Counted from the first letter of the stretch, positions 9,311 through 17,894 are shown. The stretch: DNA of 64,000 nt from Streptomyces cellostaticus (GCF_023630175.1 NZ_JALLIN010000035.1:16486-80485), one strand, 5' to 3'. The notes: generated by a model not told the origin, from the sequence alone. Numbers and translations are program-made.

Positions 9311-10678
9311 ATGAGCAGAGCCCAGCAGCCCTCCCGCAGAACCGTTCTCGCCGCCGCGGTCGTCGCCGCGGTCGCCTCGGGAACCATGCCCGCGGCCGCG
9401 GCCACCGCGTCGGCGTCCGCCGGTCCCGGCACCGCCGTCGCGCCGGGCCGTCCCGTCGACTACCACGCATGGACCTCGTACAGTGACTGGCGCGGCGGTA
9501 CCACCGAGGGCGTCCGGGCCGTTCCGGGCCTCCGCCCCGGGGCCGAGATCGGGGCCGCCGCCGGCCGCACCGACTACACCGACCCGCACACCGGCCGAAC
9601 GGCCACCTGGGAATACGCCAGGTGGACCTCCCCGGTCCACCGGCTCGCCGTGCCCGCGACGGAGGTCGTCGCCTCCTGGAACGCGCACACCCCCGAGGGC
9701 ACCTGGCTCCAGGTCGAGCTGCGCGGCACGTACTCCGACGGCACGGACACCCCCTGGTACGTGATGGGCCGCTGGGCCGCCGGCGACCAGGACATCAAGC
9801 GCACCTCGGTGGACGACCAGACCGACGGCAGAAGCACGATCTGGACCGACACCTTCGCCGTCGACGACGCGAGCACCGGTCTGCGCCTGGCCTCCTACCG
9901 GCTGCGCCTCACGCTCTACCGCACGCCCGGCACCCGCCTCACACCGACCGTCTGGCGGCTCGGCGCCATGGGCTCCGACATCCCCGACCGTTTCACCGTC
10001 CCCGCGTCCGCCCCCGCCCTCTCCGGCGAACTGGCCGTCCCGCGCTACTCGCAGGAGATCCACAAGGGCCAGTACCCGCAGTACGACAACGGGGGCGAGG
10101 CCTGGTGCAGCCCCACCTCCTCGCAGATGATCATCGAGTACTGGGGCGGCCGGCTCACCGCCGAGCAGCTCTCCTGGGTCGACCCGTCCTACGCCGACCC
10201 CCAGGTGGACCACGCGGCCCGGTACACGTACGACCACCAGTACGAGGGCTGCGGCAACTGGCCGTTCAACGCCGCCTACGCGGCCACGTTCGACGGTATC
10301 CAGGCAGTGGTCACCCGGCTGGCCTCGCTCACCGACCTGGAGACCCTGGTGGCGGCCGGCATTCCGGCCATAACGTCGCAGTCCTTCCTCGCGACCGAGC
10401 TGACCGGTGCCGGATACGGCACCTCCGGCCACCTCATGACCGTGATCGGCTTCACCGCCGACGGCGACGTGATCGCCAACGACCCCGCCTCGCCGAGCGA
10501 CGAGGCGGTACGGCGGGTGTACCGGCGGCGGGAGTTCGAGAACATCTGGCTCAGGACCAAGCGGTACGACGCGAACGGAAAGGTCAGAAGCGGCACGGGC
10601 GGGGTCTGCTACCTCTACTTCCCGGCCCGGCCGACCGCGCGTCAGAGCAAGGCGCTCGCCGCGGTGGGGGTGTGCTGA
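9311..10678 (+). CDS. Exported C39-like peptidase domain protein (Tat signal)
   Basis: 455 aa. The N-terminus SRAQQPSRRTVLAAAVVAAVASG is a twin-arginine signal (SRRTVL) followed by an Ala-rich hydrophobic stretch and an AAA cleavage region. After a beta-rich N-terminal half, the C-terminal half from about residue 245 has the peptidase_C39_2 pattern: YSQEIHKGQYPQYDNGGEAWCSPTSSQMIIEYWG (candidate catalytic Cys in AWCSPTS) and SGHLMTVIGF (candidate His). Substrate unknown; it probably acts outside the cell on peptides or the cell wall. The ATG is preceded by GGGGGT. The gene stands alone. Confidence 0.88.
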   Translation: MSRAQQPSRRTVLAAAVVAAVASGTMPAAAATASASAGPGTAVAPGRPVDYHAWTSYSDWRGGTTEGVRAVPGLRPGAEIGAAAGRTDYTDPHTGRTATWEYARWTSPVHRLAVPATEVVASWNAHTPEGTWLQVELRGTYSDGTDTPWYVMGRWAAGDQDIKRTSVDDQTDGRSTIWTDTFAVDDASTGLRLASYRLRLTLYRTPGTRLTPTVWRLGAMGSDIPDRFTVPASAPALSGELAVPRYSQEIHKGQYPQYDNGGEAWCSPTSSQMIIEYWGGRLTAEQLSWVDPSYADPQVDHAARYTYDHQYEGCGNWPFNAAYAATFDGIQAVVTRLASLTDLETLVAAGIPAITSQSFLATELTGAGYGTSGHLMTVIGFTADGDVIANDPASPSDEAVRRVYRRREFENIWLRTKRYDANGKVRSGTGGVCYLYFPARPTARQSKALAAVGVC

Positions 10679-10786
10679 CCCGGACCGTGTGAGCAACGTC
10701 TCCGCCGCGAGGGCCGTCGCGGGTGGCAAGGTGGACGAACGGGTGGGGGGATTCCGCTTCGTACGTCCGACCCCTGTGAGAGCACC

Positions 10787-10927
10787 ATGACCGCACACCA
10801 GGCCACCGCCGTCCGCGTCGGCACCGGCGGCCCCGAGGAGGACCGCCCGGAGATCCTCGAGCACATCATGGGCTGGGTGCTCGTCGTGGTGGTCGCGATG
10901 CTGGTGACCCGCGTCGGTCTGCTCTGA
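10787..10927 (+). CDS. 46-aa single-pass membrane protein
   Basis: A short gene of 47 codons. The peptide has a polar, acidic N-terminus (residues 1-26, with GGPEEDRPEILEH) and one hydrophobic helix at about 28-45 (IMGWVLVVVVAMLVTRVGLL). The ATG follows GTGAGAGCACC, a weak ribosome binding site. Codon third positions are almost all G or C, as in real genes here, and a GC stem-loop starts immediately after the stop. Function unknown. It may be co-regulated with the TetR gene that follows. Confidence 0.65.
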   Translation: MTAHQATAVRVGTGGPEEDRPEILEHIMGWVLVVVVAMLVTRVGLL

Positions 10928-10928
10928 A

Positions 10929-10953
10929 CCGGCCCGGCCCCGCGCCGGGCCGG
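10929..10953 (+). terminator. Stem-loop after the 46-aa membrane protein
   Basis: Perfect 9-bp stem CCGGCCCGG / CCGGGCCGG with a 7-base loop directly after the small gene. Confidence 0.6.
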
Positions 10954-11006
10954 CATGTTCTGACATACTGCGGATGTCCCGCCGACCTCCTAGACCAGGG
11001 TCGAAA

Positions 11007-11666
11007 GTGAAGATGCGTCCACAGAGTGCCGCCGTCCGCCCCCGGACGCGCGGCACCGAGCGTTCCGAGGCGCGTCGCGCCGAACTCATCGCCATCGGAC
11101 GGAAGTTGTTCGCCGACACGTCCTACGACGCGCTGTCCATGGACGACATCGCCCGGCAGGCGCACGTCGCCAAGGGCCTGATCTACTACTACTTCCAGTC
11201 CAAGCGCGGCTACTACCTGGCGATCATCCACGCCTCCGTCGCCGACCTGGTCGACTTCGCCGCGAGCGGCCTCGAACTGCCCGCCGTGGACCGCGTCCAC
11301 CGCACCATCGACACCTACCTGCGCTTCGCCGAGCACCACCAGGCCGCCTACCGGACCATCGTCAGCGGCGGGGTCGGCTTCGACACCGAGGTGCACGCCA
11401 TCCGGGACGGTGTCCGCGAGGCCATCGTCGCCACGATCGCGGAAGGGGCCTACGGCCGCCGGGACATCGCCCCGCTGGCCCGCATGGGCCTGCTCTCCTG
11501 GGTGTGCAGCGTGGAGGGCGCCACCCTGGACTGGATCGACTGCCCCGAACTGTCCCGGGACACCATGCGCGACCTGCTGGTGAAGACCCTCGGCGGAGTG
11601 CTGCGCGCGGTCGAGGAGATGGATCCGTCCCACCCGGCACCGCCCCCCGCGCGCCGCGCCACGTAG
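11007..11666 (+). CDS. TetR/AcrR family transcriptional regulator
   Basis: 219 aa from the GTG that follows CCAGGG with a good gap; an ATG at 10974 would add 11 residues and an ATG at 11013 would remove two. The N-terminal helix-turn-helix is clear: RAELIAIGRKLFADTSYDALSMDDIARQAHVAKGLIYYYFQSKRGYYLAII. The C-terminal ligand domain is helical. It sits upstream of an acyl-CoA dehydrogenase gene in the same direction, with a palindromic operator-like site in the gap between them, so an acyl-CoA or fatty-acid derived ligand is a reasonable guess, not shown. Confidence 0.9.
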   Translation: MKMRPQSAAVRPRTRGTERSEARRAELIAIGRKLFADTSYDALSMDDIARQAHVAKGLIYYYFQSKRGYYLAIIHASVADLVDFAASGLELPAVDRVHRTIDTYLRFAEHHQAAYRTIVSGGVGFDTEVHAIRDGVREAIVATIAEGAYGRRDIAPLARMGLLSWVCSVEGATLDWIDCPELSRDTMRDLLVKTLGGVLRAVEEMDPSHPAPPPARRAT

Positions 11667-11833
11667 CGGGCACGCGGCGGGAGCCCGGGGTCCCGCGCTC
11701 CACGCCCGAGCGCCCCTGATGCGACGGGCCGGTCGATCGTCCCGATCGGCTCACCGTCCGCGCCGTGGCCCCGGCTCGATCGGCGGATTGGCATGGACAT
11801 GGCAAGGGGCGCCGTCATGCGCGAGAAGAGGAC

Positions 11834-11861
11834 TGGACCAATGGCTCAATGGTGTGGACCA
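11834..11861. repeat. Direct repeat TGGACCA x2, 21 bases apart
   Basis: Two exact TGGACCA copies whose starts are 21 bases (two helical turns) apart lie in the 419-base gap between the TetR gene and the acyl-CoA dehydrogenase gene. They could be a second regulator site. Apart from this repeat and the operator and promoter listed separately, the gap shows nothing. Confidence 0.35.
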
Positions 11862-11898
11862 GCCCGGGGGGCGGATAACGCTTCGGCTGGATTCTTGG

Positions 11899-11916
11899 AG
11901 TAAGCGGTCGTTAACT
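11899..11916. promoter_or_regulatory. Probable TetR operator
   Basis: AGTAAGCGGTCGTTAACT is an imperfect palindrome (12 of 18 positions symmetric: AGTnAnCGnnCGnTnACT), the size and shape of TetR-family operators. It ends one base before a -35-like hexamer and lies between the TetR gene and the acyl-CoA dehydrogenase gene. Confidence 0.5.
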
Positions 11917-11917
11917 G

Positions 11918-11946
11918 GTGACGGGAGGTCGCTGATCGGGCATACT
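11918..11946 (+). promoter_or_regulatory. Candidate promoter of the acyl-CoA dehydrogenase gene
   Basis: GTGACG, 17 bases, CATACT: five of six matches to the TTGACG type -35 and a moderate -10. It starts just after the operator-like palindrome and lies about 140 bases before the start codon. Confidence 0.45.
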
Positions 11947-12085
11947 CACGGCACACAGCCGCTGGTCAGCAGCTTCCGAGACCCGGAAGCGGGCGCCTCG
12001 GCCGGAACCGGAACGATCAGGCGGAGCCGCCTCACCCACGGCGCACATCCGCCCCGTGTGCCCGAACAGGGAGGAGACCGACGCC

Positions 12086-13258
12086 ATGTCCGACCGCGAC
12101 CCGCAGCCGGTGGAGCGTCAACTGCCGACGGAAGAGGCGAGGGACCTGCTCGCACTCGTCCGGGAGCTGGCGCAGCGCGAGATCGCGCCGAGGGCGGCCG
12201 AGGAGGAGGACGCCGGGCGCTTCCCCCGCGAGGTCTTCACCCTGCTCTCGGAGACGGGCCTGCTGGGCCTGCCGTACGACGCCGAGTACGGCGGCGGCGA
12301 CCAGCCCTACGAGGTCTACCTCCAGGTCCTGGAGGAACTGGCCGCGGCCCGCCTGACCGTCGGCCTGGGCGTCAGCGTCCACACCCTCGCCTCCTACGCA
12401 CTCGCCGCCCACGGGACCAAGCAGCAGCAGGTCGAGCACCTGCCCGCCATGCTCGGTGGCGGTCTGCTGGGCGCCTACTGCCTCTCCGAGCCGTCCTCCG
12501 GCTCCGACGCGGCCTCCCTGCGCACCCGCGCCGTGCGAGAGGGCGACGACTGGGTGATCACCGGGACCAAGGCCTGGATCACCCACGGCGGCATCGCCGA
12601 CTTCTACACCGTGATGGCCCGTACCGGGGAGGACGGCCCGCGCGGGATCACCGCCTTCCTGGTGCCCGGTGACGCGGAGGGGCTGAGCGGCGCGGTGCCC
12701 GAGAGGAAGATGGGCATGAGGGGCAGCCCGACCGCCCAGGTCCACCTCGACGGCGTCCGCGTCCCCGACAGCCGGCGCCTCGGTGAGGAGGGGCAGGGTT
12801 TCGCCATCGCCCTGTCCGCCCTGGACTCGGGCCGGCTCGGCATCGCGGCCTGCGCCATCGGCCTGGCCCAGGCGGCGCTGGACGAGGCGGTCGGATACGC
12901 CGCCCAGCGCCGGCAGTTCGGGCGGCCCATCGGTGACTTCCAGGGTCTGCGTTTCATGATCGCCGACATGGCGACCCAGATCGAGGCCGGCCGGGCGCTC
13001 TACCTCGCCGCCGCCCGGCTGCGCGACGCGGGCAGGCCGTTCGCCAAGCAGGCCGCCATGGCCAAGCTGCACTGCACCGACACGGCGATGAAGGTCACCA
13101 CGGACGCCGTGCAGATACTCGGCGGCTACGGCTACACCGCCGACTTCCCGGCCGAGCGCTACATGCGTGAGGCCAAGGTGCTGCAGATCGTCGAGGGCAC
13201 GAACCAGATCCAGCGGATGGTCATCGCCCGTCACGTGGCAGGGCCGGAGGGTCGCTGA
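12086..13258 (+). CDS. Acyl-CoA dehydrogenase
   Basis: 390 aa, full length for the family. The ATG follows GGGAGGAG with a 10-base gap. FAD-binding motif CLSEPSSGSDAASLRT, central beta domain DDWVITGTKAWITHGGIADFYTVMART, and C-terminal helical domain with QILGGYGYTADFPAERYMREAKVLQIVEGTNQIQ. E370 in EGTNQ is the catalytic base position of short/branched-chain acyl-CoA dehydrogenases. It oxidises an acyl-CoA to the 2-enoyl-CoA with FAD and electron-transfer flavoprotein; chain length is not readable. Probably regulated by the adjacent TetR protein. Confidence 0.95.
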   Translation: MSDRDPQPVERQLPTEEARDLLALVRELAQREIAPRAAEEEDAGRFPREVFTLLSETGLLGLPYDAEYGGGDQPYEVYLQVLEELAAARLTVGLGVSVHTLASYALAAHGTKQQQVEHLPAMLGGGLLGAYCLSEPSSGSDAASLRTRAVREGDDWVITGTKAWITHGGIADFYTVMARTGEDGPRGITAFLVPGDAEGLSGAVPERKMGMRGSPTAQVHLDGVRVPDSRRLGEEGQGFAIALSALDSGRLGIAACAIGLAQAALDEAVGYAAQRRQFGRPIGDFQGLRFMIADMATQIEAGRALYLAAARLRDAGRPFAKQAAMAKLHCTDTAMKVTTDAVQILGGYGYTADFPAERYMREAKVLQIVEGTNQIQRMVIARHVAGPEGR

Positions 13259-13463
13259 ACTCGCCGCTGCGCACCGTCGGGGCCGCCAGCCTGATCCACT
13301 CCGGGTCGTGGCGGCCCGGCAGGGTGCGGCCCCCGTCGGCCCAGGCGCGCATGAGGGCGCGGTAGATGGGCGGGTCCTGCGGCGCGGACGGCGGAACCGA
13401 TCCTGCGGGGCGCGGTACGAAGATCCGGCGCTGACGCCCGGTGGCCGTGTGCAAGGCGGTCAT
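13221..13463 (-). CDS. Small unknown protein, convergent with acyl-CoA dehydrogenase
   Basis: 80 aa. The central part (PPIYRALMRAWADGGRTLPGRHDPEWIRLAA) has the look of short Streptomyces proteins that share a 'YRALMRxWADxGRTLPGRxDPEW' pattern, which I recall but did not search. The 3' end overlaps the acyl-CoA dehydrogenase gene by 38 bases on the opposite strand. No good ribosome binding site precedes the ATG. It may be a real gene or a fragment. Confidence 0.45.
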   Translation of the reverse strand: MTALHTATGRQRRIFVPRPAGSVPPSAPQDPPIYRALMRAWADGGRTLPGRHDPEWIRLAAPTVRSGEFSDPPALPRDGR

Positions 13464-13660
13464 GCCCGGAAGAACGCGACGTGGGCCGGGCGGGTCACCG
13501 CCCGGCCGAATCGAGCTTCAGTTCACCGGCGTCCGCCTCCGCGTGCCGACGGCGGCGCCGTCCCGCGCGAGGCGGCTCCGGGGCCGCTGTCTGCGCACGC
13601 CCGTCCCGCCCCACGGTGGCTCGCGGTGGTGGGGCGGCACGCCGGCGCGGGTGGGGAGGC

Positions 13661-14098
13661 TCAGGCCGCCTGGCGGCCCATCGCGCGCACGCGCATGGGG
13701 CGCGAGCCCGGGCCTCCGACGTGCGAGAAGGGCTGTGTCCGCCAGTTCAGGCCCTGGGGGAGCGTCAGCAGCAGAGCGGTGTCCTGCTCCTGCGGGGCGA
13801 AGGACTCGTCCGCGGGGCGGGCCTCCGTCGCGGCGCGGCCGGTGCCCGTGCAGGCCGTGAGGCCGAACGGGTTCCACGGCGAGGCGCACAGCGCGTGCTC
13901 CGGCAGGAACTCCTCGCCCGCCAGCAGCGCGATCGGCTGTGCGCAGTCCGGGCAGAGCACCCGGTACATCTCGAAGGTGTCGTAGGCGTCGAGTTCGTCG
14001 GCCTGGTCGGCGTCGGGTTCGACACCCTCCGGCACGGGCTCGACGACCGGCTGCCGCCGCGTGGACGCGGATCGACCTGGGCGCTTGACACTCTGCAT
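13661..14098 (-). CDS. Unknown soluble protein with CxxC zinc-ribbon-like motif
   Basis: 145 aa. The ATG follows GGGGGAGAATCCC, a strong ribosome binding site. An acidic N-terminal half (PVPEGVEPDADQADELDAYDTFEMYRV) is followed by LCPDCAQPIALLAGEEFLPEHALCASPWNPFGLTACTGTG: Cys-x2-Cys, then two more Cys, compatible with a zinc ribbon. No signal peptide or membrane helix. It is divergent from the Lrp gene and shares a roughly 290-base upstream region with it. Function unknown. Confidence 0.8.
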   Translation of the reverse strand: MQSVKRPGRSASTRRQPVVEPVPEGVEPDADQADELDAYDTFEMYRVLCPDCAQPIALLAGEEFLPEHALCASPWNPFGLTACTGTGRAATEARPADESFAPQEQDTALLLTLPQGLNWRTQPFSHVGGPGSRPMRVRAMGRQAA

Positions 14099-14374
14099 GG
14101 GATTCTCCCCCTAAGGCTGGGCCGTGACGGCACTGCGGCCTCGACCACAGCAAGCACTTCCCGCCACGTCCGGGGGGTAATCACGGGAGCATCACGGAGG
14201 CCGTCCGGGTGCTGTGGTCTTCGTCACACGGCTTGCGCGTGTGTTCCGGTGCGGTGCTTTTGTCCCCCGTCGTCCGCCGGTCCGCGACCCGCCGTCCCGG
14301 CCACGGCCCGCGCGCACCCCGGGAACCGGGCACGACCAGCGCTGCCCAGGTATCCGAGGAGATCACGCGCACTG

Positions 14375-14380
14375 TAGGTT
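14375..14380 (+). promoter_or_regulatory. -10 element of a probable leaderless promoter (Lrp gene)
   Basis: TAGGTT lies 8 bases before the ATG, and no ribosome binding site is present (TTGGCGCC precedes the ATG). This is the pattern of leaderless genes in Streptomyces, where TAnnnT is 6-8 bases before the start. No clear -35 is seen. Confidence 0.5.
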
Positions 14381-14388
14381 TTGGCGCC

Positions 14389-14829
14389 ATGGAGGAGCTG
14401 GACCGTCAGATCGTGCAGCTGCTCGTCAAGGACGGGCGGATGAGCTACACAGACCTGGGCAAGGCCACGGGCCTGTCGACGTCGGCCGTGCACCAGCGGG
14501 TGCGCCGGCTCGAACAGCGCGGGGTCATCCGCGGCTACGCCGCGGTCGTCGACCCCGAGGCCGTGGGGCTGCCGATGACCGCGTTCATCTCGGTGAAGCC
14601 GTTCGACCCCAGCGCCCCGGACGACATCGCGGAGCGCCTCGGCGGCGTCCCCGAGATCGAGGCCTGCCACAGCGTGGCAGGCGACGAGAACTACATCCTC
14701 AAGGTGCGTGTGGCCACCCCGCACGAGCTGGAGGAGCTGCTGGCCCGGGTACGCAGCCTGGCCGGGGTCTCCACGCGCACCACCGTGGTGCTGTCCACGC
14801 CGTACGAGGCGCGCCCTCCGAGGATCTGA
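14389..14829 (+). CDS. Lrp/AsnC family transcriptional regulator
   Basis: 146 aa. N-terminal helix-turn-helix (LDRQIVQLLVKDGRMSYTDLGKATGLSTSAVHQRVRRLEQRGVIRGYAAVVD) and C-terminal RAM ligand-binding domain (AFISVKP...IEACHSVAGDENYILKVRV). The frame is open upstream but the HTH begins immediately after this ATG, and a -10 box 8 bases upstream suggests leaderless translation. It probably senses an amino acid. The nearest candidate target is the amidohydrolase gene that follows 52 bases downstream. Confidence 0.93.
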   Translation: MEELDRQIVQLLVKDGRMSYTDLGKATGLSTSAVHQRVRRLEQRGVIRGYAAVVDPEAVGLPMTAFISVKPFDPSAPDDIAERLGGVPEIEACHSVAGDENYILKVRVATPHELEELLARVRSLAGVSTRTTVVLSTPYEARPPRI

Positions 14830-14881
14830 GCCGGCCGCCCCGGTGCCGCGCCCGCCCCGGGCGCGCGAGAGACTGTGGGGC

Positions 14882-16486
14882 ATGAGTGAGCTGTCCGCCG
14901 ACCCCAAGACCGTCCTCCTGCGCCGCGGCGAGGTCCACAGCCCCGCCGATCCCTTCGCCACCGCCATGGTGGTGGAGCGGGGCCAGGTCGCCTGGGTCGG
15001 CTCCGAGGGCGCCGCCGACGCCTTCGCCGACGGCGTGGACGAGGTGGTCGACCTCGACGGCGCCCTGGTCACCCCCGCCTTCACCGACGCCCATGTGCAC
15101 ACCACCGCCACCGGCCTCGCGCTGACCGGCCTCGACCTGTCCGGTGCGCCCTCCCTGGAGGCGGCCCTGGACCGGGTGCGCGACTTCGCCGCCGCCCGGC
15201 CCGGCGACCGGGTTCTGCTCGGCCACGGCTGGGACGCCGCCCGCTGGCCCGGCGGCCGGCCGCCGACGCGCGCGGAACTGGACGCGGCCACCGGCGGCCG
15301 CCCGCTCTACCTGTCCCGCGTCGACGTGCACTCGGCCGTCGTCACCACCGCCCTGCTGGACCTGGTCCCGGGCGACGTCACCCGCGAGGACGGTCCGCTG
15401 ACCGCCGACGCCCACCACGCCGTGCGTGCGGCCGCCCTGGCCGCCGTCACCCCGGTCCAGCGGGCCGAGGCGCAGCGCACCGCGCTCGCCCACGCCGCCT
15501 CCCTCGGTATCGGCTCGGTGCACGAGTGCGGCGGCCCGCAGATCTCCTCCGAGGACGACTTCACCGCCCTGCTGCGGCTCGCGGCCGAGGCGCCCGGGCC
15601 GCGCGTGATCGGCTACTGGGCCGAGCAGAACGTCGACAGGGCCCGCGAACTGGGCGCGCTCGGCGCCGCCGGCGACCTCTTCGTGGACGGCGCCCTCGGC
15701 TCGCACACCGCCTGCCTGCACCAGCCGTACGCCGACGCCGGGCACACCGGTACCGCCTACCTGGACGCGGACGCCGTCGCCGCCCATGTCGTCGCCTGCA
15801 CCGAGGCCGGACTCCAGGCGGGCTTCCACGCCATCGGCGACGCCGCGGTGACCGCGGTCGTGGACGGCGTGCGCGCGGCCGCCGAGAAGGTGGGCCTCGC
15901 CCGGGTCCGCGCGGCCCGGCACCGCGTCGAGCACGCCGAGATGCTCTCCCCCGAGGCCGTGGCCGCCTTCGCCGAGCTGGGTCTGATCGCCTCCGTGCAG
16001 CCCGCCTTCGACGCGCTCTGGGGCGGCGAGGACGGCATGTACGCCCGGCGCCTGGGTGCCGAGCGGGCCCGCACCCTCAATCCCTTCGCCGCCCTGCTGC
16101 GGTCCGGGGTCCCGCTGGCGTTCGGCTCCGACAGCCCGGTGACCCCGCTCGACCCCTGGGGCACGGTCCGGGCCGCGGCGTTCCACCGCACGCGTGAGCA
16201 CCGGGTGTCCGTACGCGCCGCGTTCACCGCGCACACCCGCGGCGGCTGGCGGGCCATCGGCCGCGACGACGCCGGGGTCCTGGTGCCCGGCGCACCCGCG
16301 GACTACGCCGTCTGGCACACCGGTGAGCTGGTCGTCCAGGCCCCCGACGACCGGGTGGCCCGCTGGTCCACCGATCCCCGCTCCGGCACCCCCGGCCTGC
16401 CCGATCTGAGCCCCGGTGGCGAGCTGCCGCGCTGCCTGCGCACCGTGGTCGGCGGACGGACGGTGTTCGTACGGCCGGGCGAGTGA
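14882..16486 (+). CDS. YtcJ-like amidohydrolase (Amidohydro_3)
   Basis: 534 aa. The metal-binding motif DAHVH is at residues 69-73; further ligands and family marks are GFHAIGDAAV, HRVEHAEM and FGSDSPVTPLDPWGTV. A small beta domain wraps both ends (VLLRRGEVHSPADPF...; RCLRTVVGGRTVFVRPGE). Such enzymes hydrolyse amide or imide bonds with one or two metal ions in the cytoplasm; the substrate is unknown. No signal peptide. Lies 52 bases after the Lrp gene on the same strand, so it may be under its control. Confidence 0.9.
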   Translation: MSELSADPKTVLLRRGEVHSPADPFATAMVVERGQVAWVGSEGAADAFADGVDEVVDLDGALVTPAFTDAHVHTTATGLALTGLDLSGAPSLEAALDRVRDFAAARPGDRVLLGHGWDAARWPGGRPPTRAELDAATGGRPLYLSRVDVHSAVVTTALLDLVPGDVTREDGPLTADAHHAVRAAALAAVTPVQRAEAQRTALAHAASLGIGSVHECGGPQISSEDDFTALLRLAAEAPGPRVIGYWAEQNVDRARELGALGAAGDLFVDGALGSHTACLHQPYADAGHTGTAYLDADAVAAHVVACTEAGLQAGFHAIGDAAVTAVVDGVRAAAEKVGLARVRAARHRVEHAEMLSPEAVAAFAELGLIASVQPAFDALWGGEDGMYARRLGAERARTLNPFAALLRSGVPLAFGSDSPVTPLDPWGTVRAAAFHRTREHRVSVRAAFTAHTRGGWRAIGRDDAGVLVPGAPADYAVWHTGELVVQAPDDRVARWSTDPRSGTPGLPDLSPGGELPRCLRTVVGGRTVFVRPGE

Positions 16487-16595
16487 TCTCCCGGGGTGGC
16501 GCGACGGCGCTGCGGGGGTGCCACAGGCTCGCCCTACCTGCGCATCCTCTGGGCTCACCTCGACAGGTGGTACGTCCGTGCAGGTCAGGGGCCTG

Positions 16596-16626
16596 TTGAC
16601 AGTCGGCGGCCGGGGGCCGGTAGGTT
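16596..16626 (+). promoter_or_regulatory. Strong sigma-HrdB-like promoter in a long gene-free stretch
   Basis: A perfect TTGACA, 19 bases, TAGGTT. It lies at the start of a 534-base stretch (16487-17020) with no convincing gene, about 390 bases before the ppm1 start. It may drive a long leader of ppm1 or an unannotated small RNA. Nothing else was recognised in the stretch except a CATTAT about 35 bases before the ppm1 start. Confidence 0.45.
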
Positions 16627-17020
16627 CGGCCGAGTCCACCACCGGACGCCCGACCGTGGAGTGTTCGGCCATTCGTCGCAGCGCCGCTGGGTCAGGGACG
16701 GTGTGCAGCACCGGGCACCGTCACTGGCAGCCAGGCTCAGCGCCCGCGCCGACGGGGGAACGCTCCGGCCGGTCGGCAAGGTGTGACCCGGGTGGGGCCC
16801 GGTCGCTCAGTAGACAACGGCTTTCGGTCGACCCGCAGCCAGCGGGTCCCAGGTCGGCCCGAAGGGCGCCGGGCCCCCATCCGCAGCGGAACGCGAATGC
16901 CGAAAAGCACATCCTTACCCCACGCTTGTGGAAACAACACCACCGTACGACCGTGCCGTCGCGTCATCGCAGGCCGCGGCCATTATGGTGGACGCCTGCG
17001 TACGACATGAAGGGGCAGCA

Positions 17021-17839
17021 GTGAACGACGGCGACGGGACCCTCGCGGCCAAGGCCCAGGGGAGGCAGTTCGGTCCGCTCGGCACGGCCTTGGTGATCAT
17101 CCCGACCTACAACGAGGCGGAGAACATCAAGTCCATCGTCGGCCGGGTGCGCAAGGCCGTCCCCGAGGCGCACGTCCTGGTGGCGGACGACAACAGCCCC
17201 GACGGCACGGGCAAGCTGGCGGACGAGCTGGCCGCCGAGGACGACCACGTCCAGGTGCTGCACCGCAAGGGCAAGGAGGGCCTGGGCGCCGCCTACCTGG
17301 CCGGCTTCAGGTGGGGCATGGACCACGGCTACGGCGTGCTGGTCGAGATGGACGCCGACGGCTCGCACCAGCCCGAGGAGCTGCCCCGGCTGCTGACCGC
17401 GCTCAAGGGCGCCGACCTGGTGCTCGGCTCGCGCTGGGTGCCCGGCGGCCGGGTGGTGAACTGGCCCAGGTCCCGCGAGTTCATCTCCCGCGGCGGCAGC
17501 CTCTACTCCCGCCTCGCCCTCGACCTGCCGCTGCGCGACATCACCGGCGGCTACCGCGCCTTCCGCCGCGAGACCCTCGAGGGCCTCGGCCTGGACGACG
17601 TCGCCTCGCAGGGCTACTGCTTCCAGGTCGACCTGGCCCGGCGCGCGGTCAAGGCCGGGTACCACGTGGTCGAGGTGCCCATCACCTTCGTCGAGCGCGA
17701 ACTCGGCGACTCCAAGATGAGCCGCAACATCGTGGTGGAGGCACTGTGGCGGGTCACCGCCTGGGGTGTCGGGGACCGGGTGGGCAAGGTCACCGGCAAG
17801 GCCGGGCAGGACCGGCCCCGGCCGCACGGCTCCCGCTGA
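17021..17839 (+). CDS. ppm1: Polyprenol monophosphomannose synthase
   Basis: 272 aa, GT2 family. It moves mannose from GDP-mannose to polyprenyl phosphate on the inner side of the membrane, making the lipid donor for protein O-mannosylation and glycolipids. ALVIIPTYNEAENIKSIV opens the GT-A fold, LVADDNSPDGTG binds nucleotide, and the DXD motif is D111-A-D113 in VEMDADGSH. IPTYNE and SRNIVVEALWRVTAWG are typical of DPM1/Ppm1. The GTG start follows AAGGGGCAGCA; a longer reading from 16928 has no ribosome binding site. In S. coelicolor ppm1 is SCO1423 and its loss blocks phage phiC31 infection (established knowledge). fxsA follows 55 bases later. Confidence 0.93.
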   Translation: MNDGDGTLAAKAQGRQFGPLGTALVIIPTYNEAENIKSIVGRVRKAVPEAHVLVADDNSPDGTGKLADELAAEDDHVQVLHRKGKEGLGAAYLAGFRWGMDHGYGVLVEMDADGSHQPEELPRLLTALKGADLVLGSRWVPGGRVVNWPRSREFISRGGSLYSRLALDLPLRDITGGYRAFRRETLEGLGLDDVASQGYCFQVDLARRAVKAGYHVVEVPITFVERELGDSKMSRNIVVEALWRVTAWGVGDRVGKVTGKAGQDRPRPHGSR

Positions 17840-17894
17840 CCGTCCCGCGGGCCCGCTTATCCCGTGCTGAGCCGCGGCCAGGCACACTGGGAGC

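Noticed and set aside
11719..12672. Plus-strand frame running from the TetR-dehydrogenase gap into the dehydrogenase gene
   Set aside because: Out of frame with the dehydrogenase, whose motifs and ribosome binding site are clear.
16783..17010. 75-codon plus-strand frame before ppm1
   Set aside because: Arg/Ser-rich, weak codon bias and no ribosome binding site. It overlaps the ppm1 leader.
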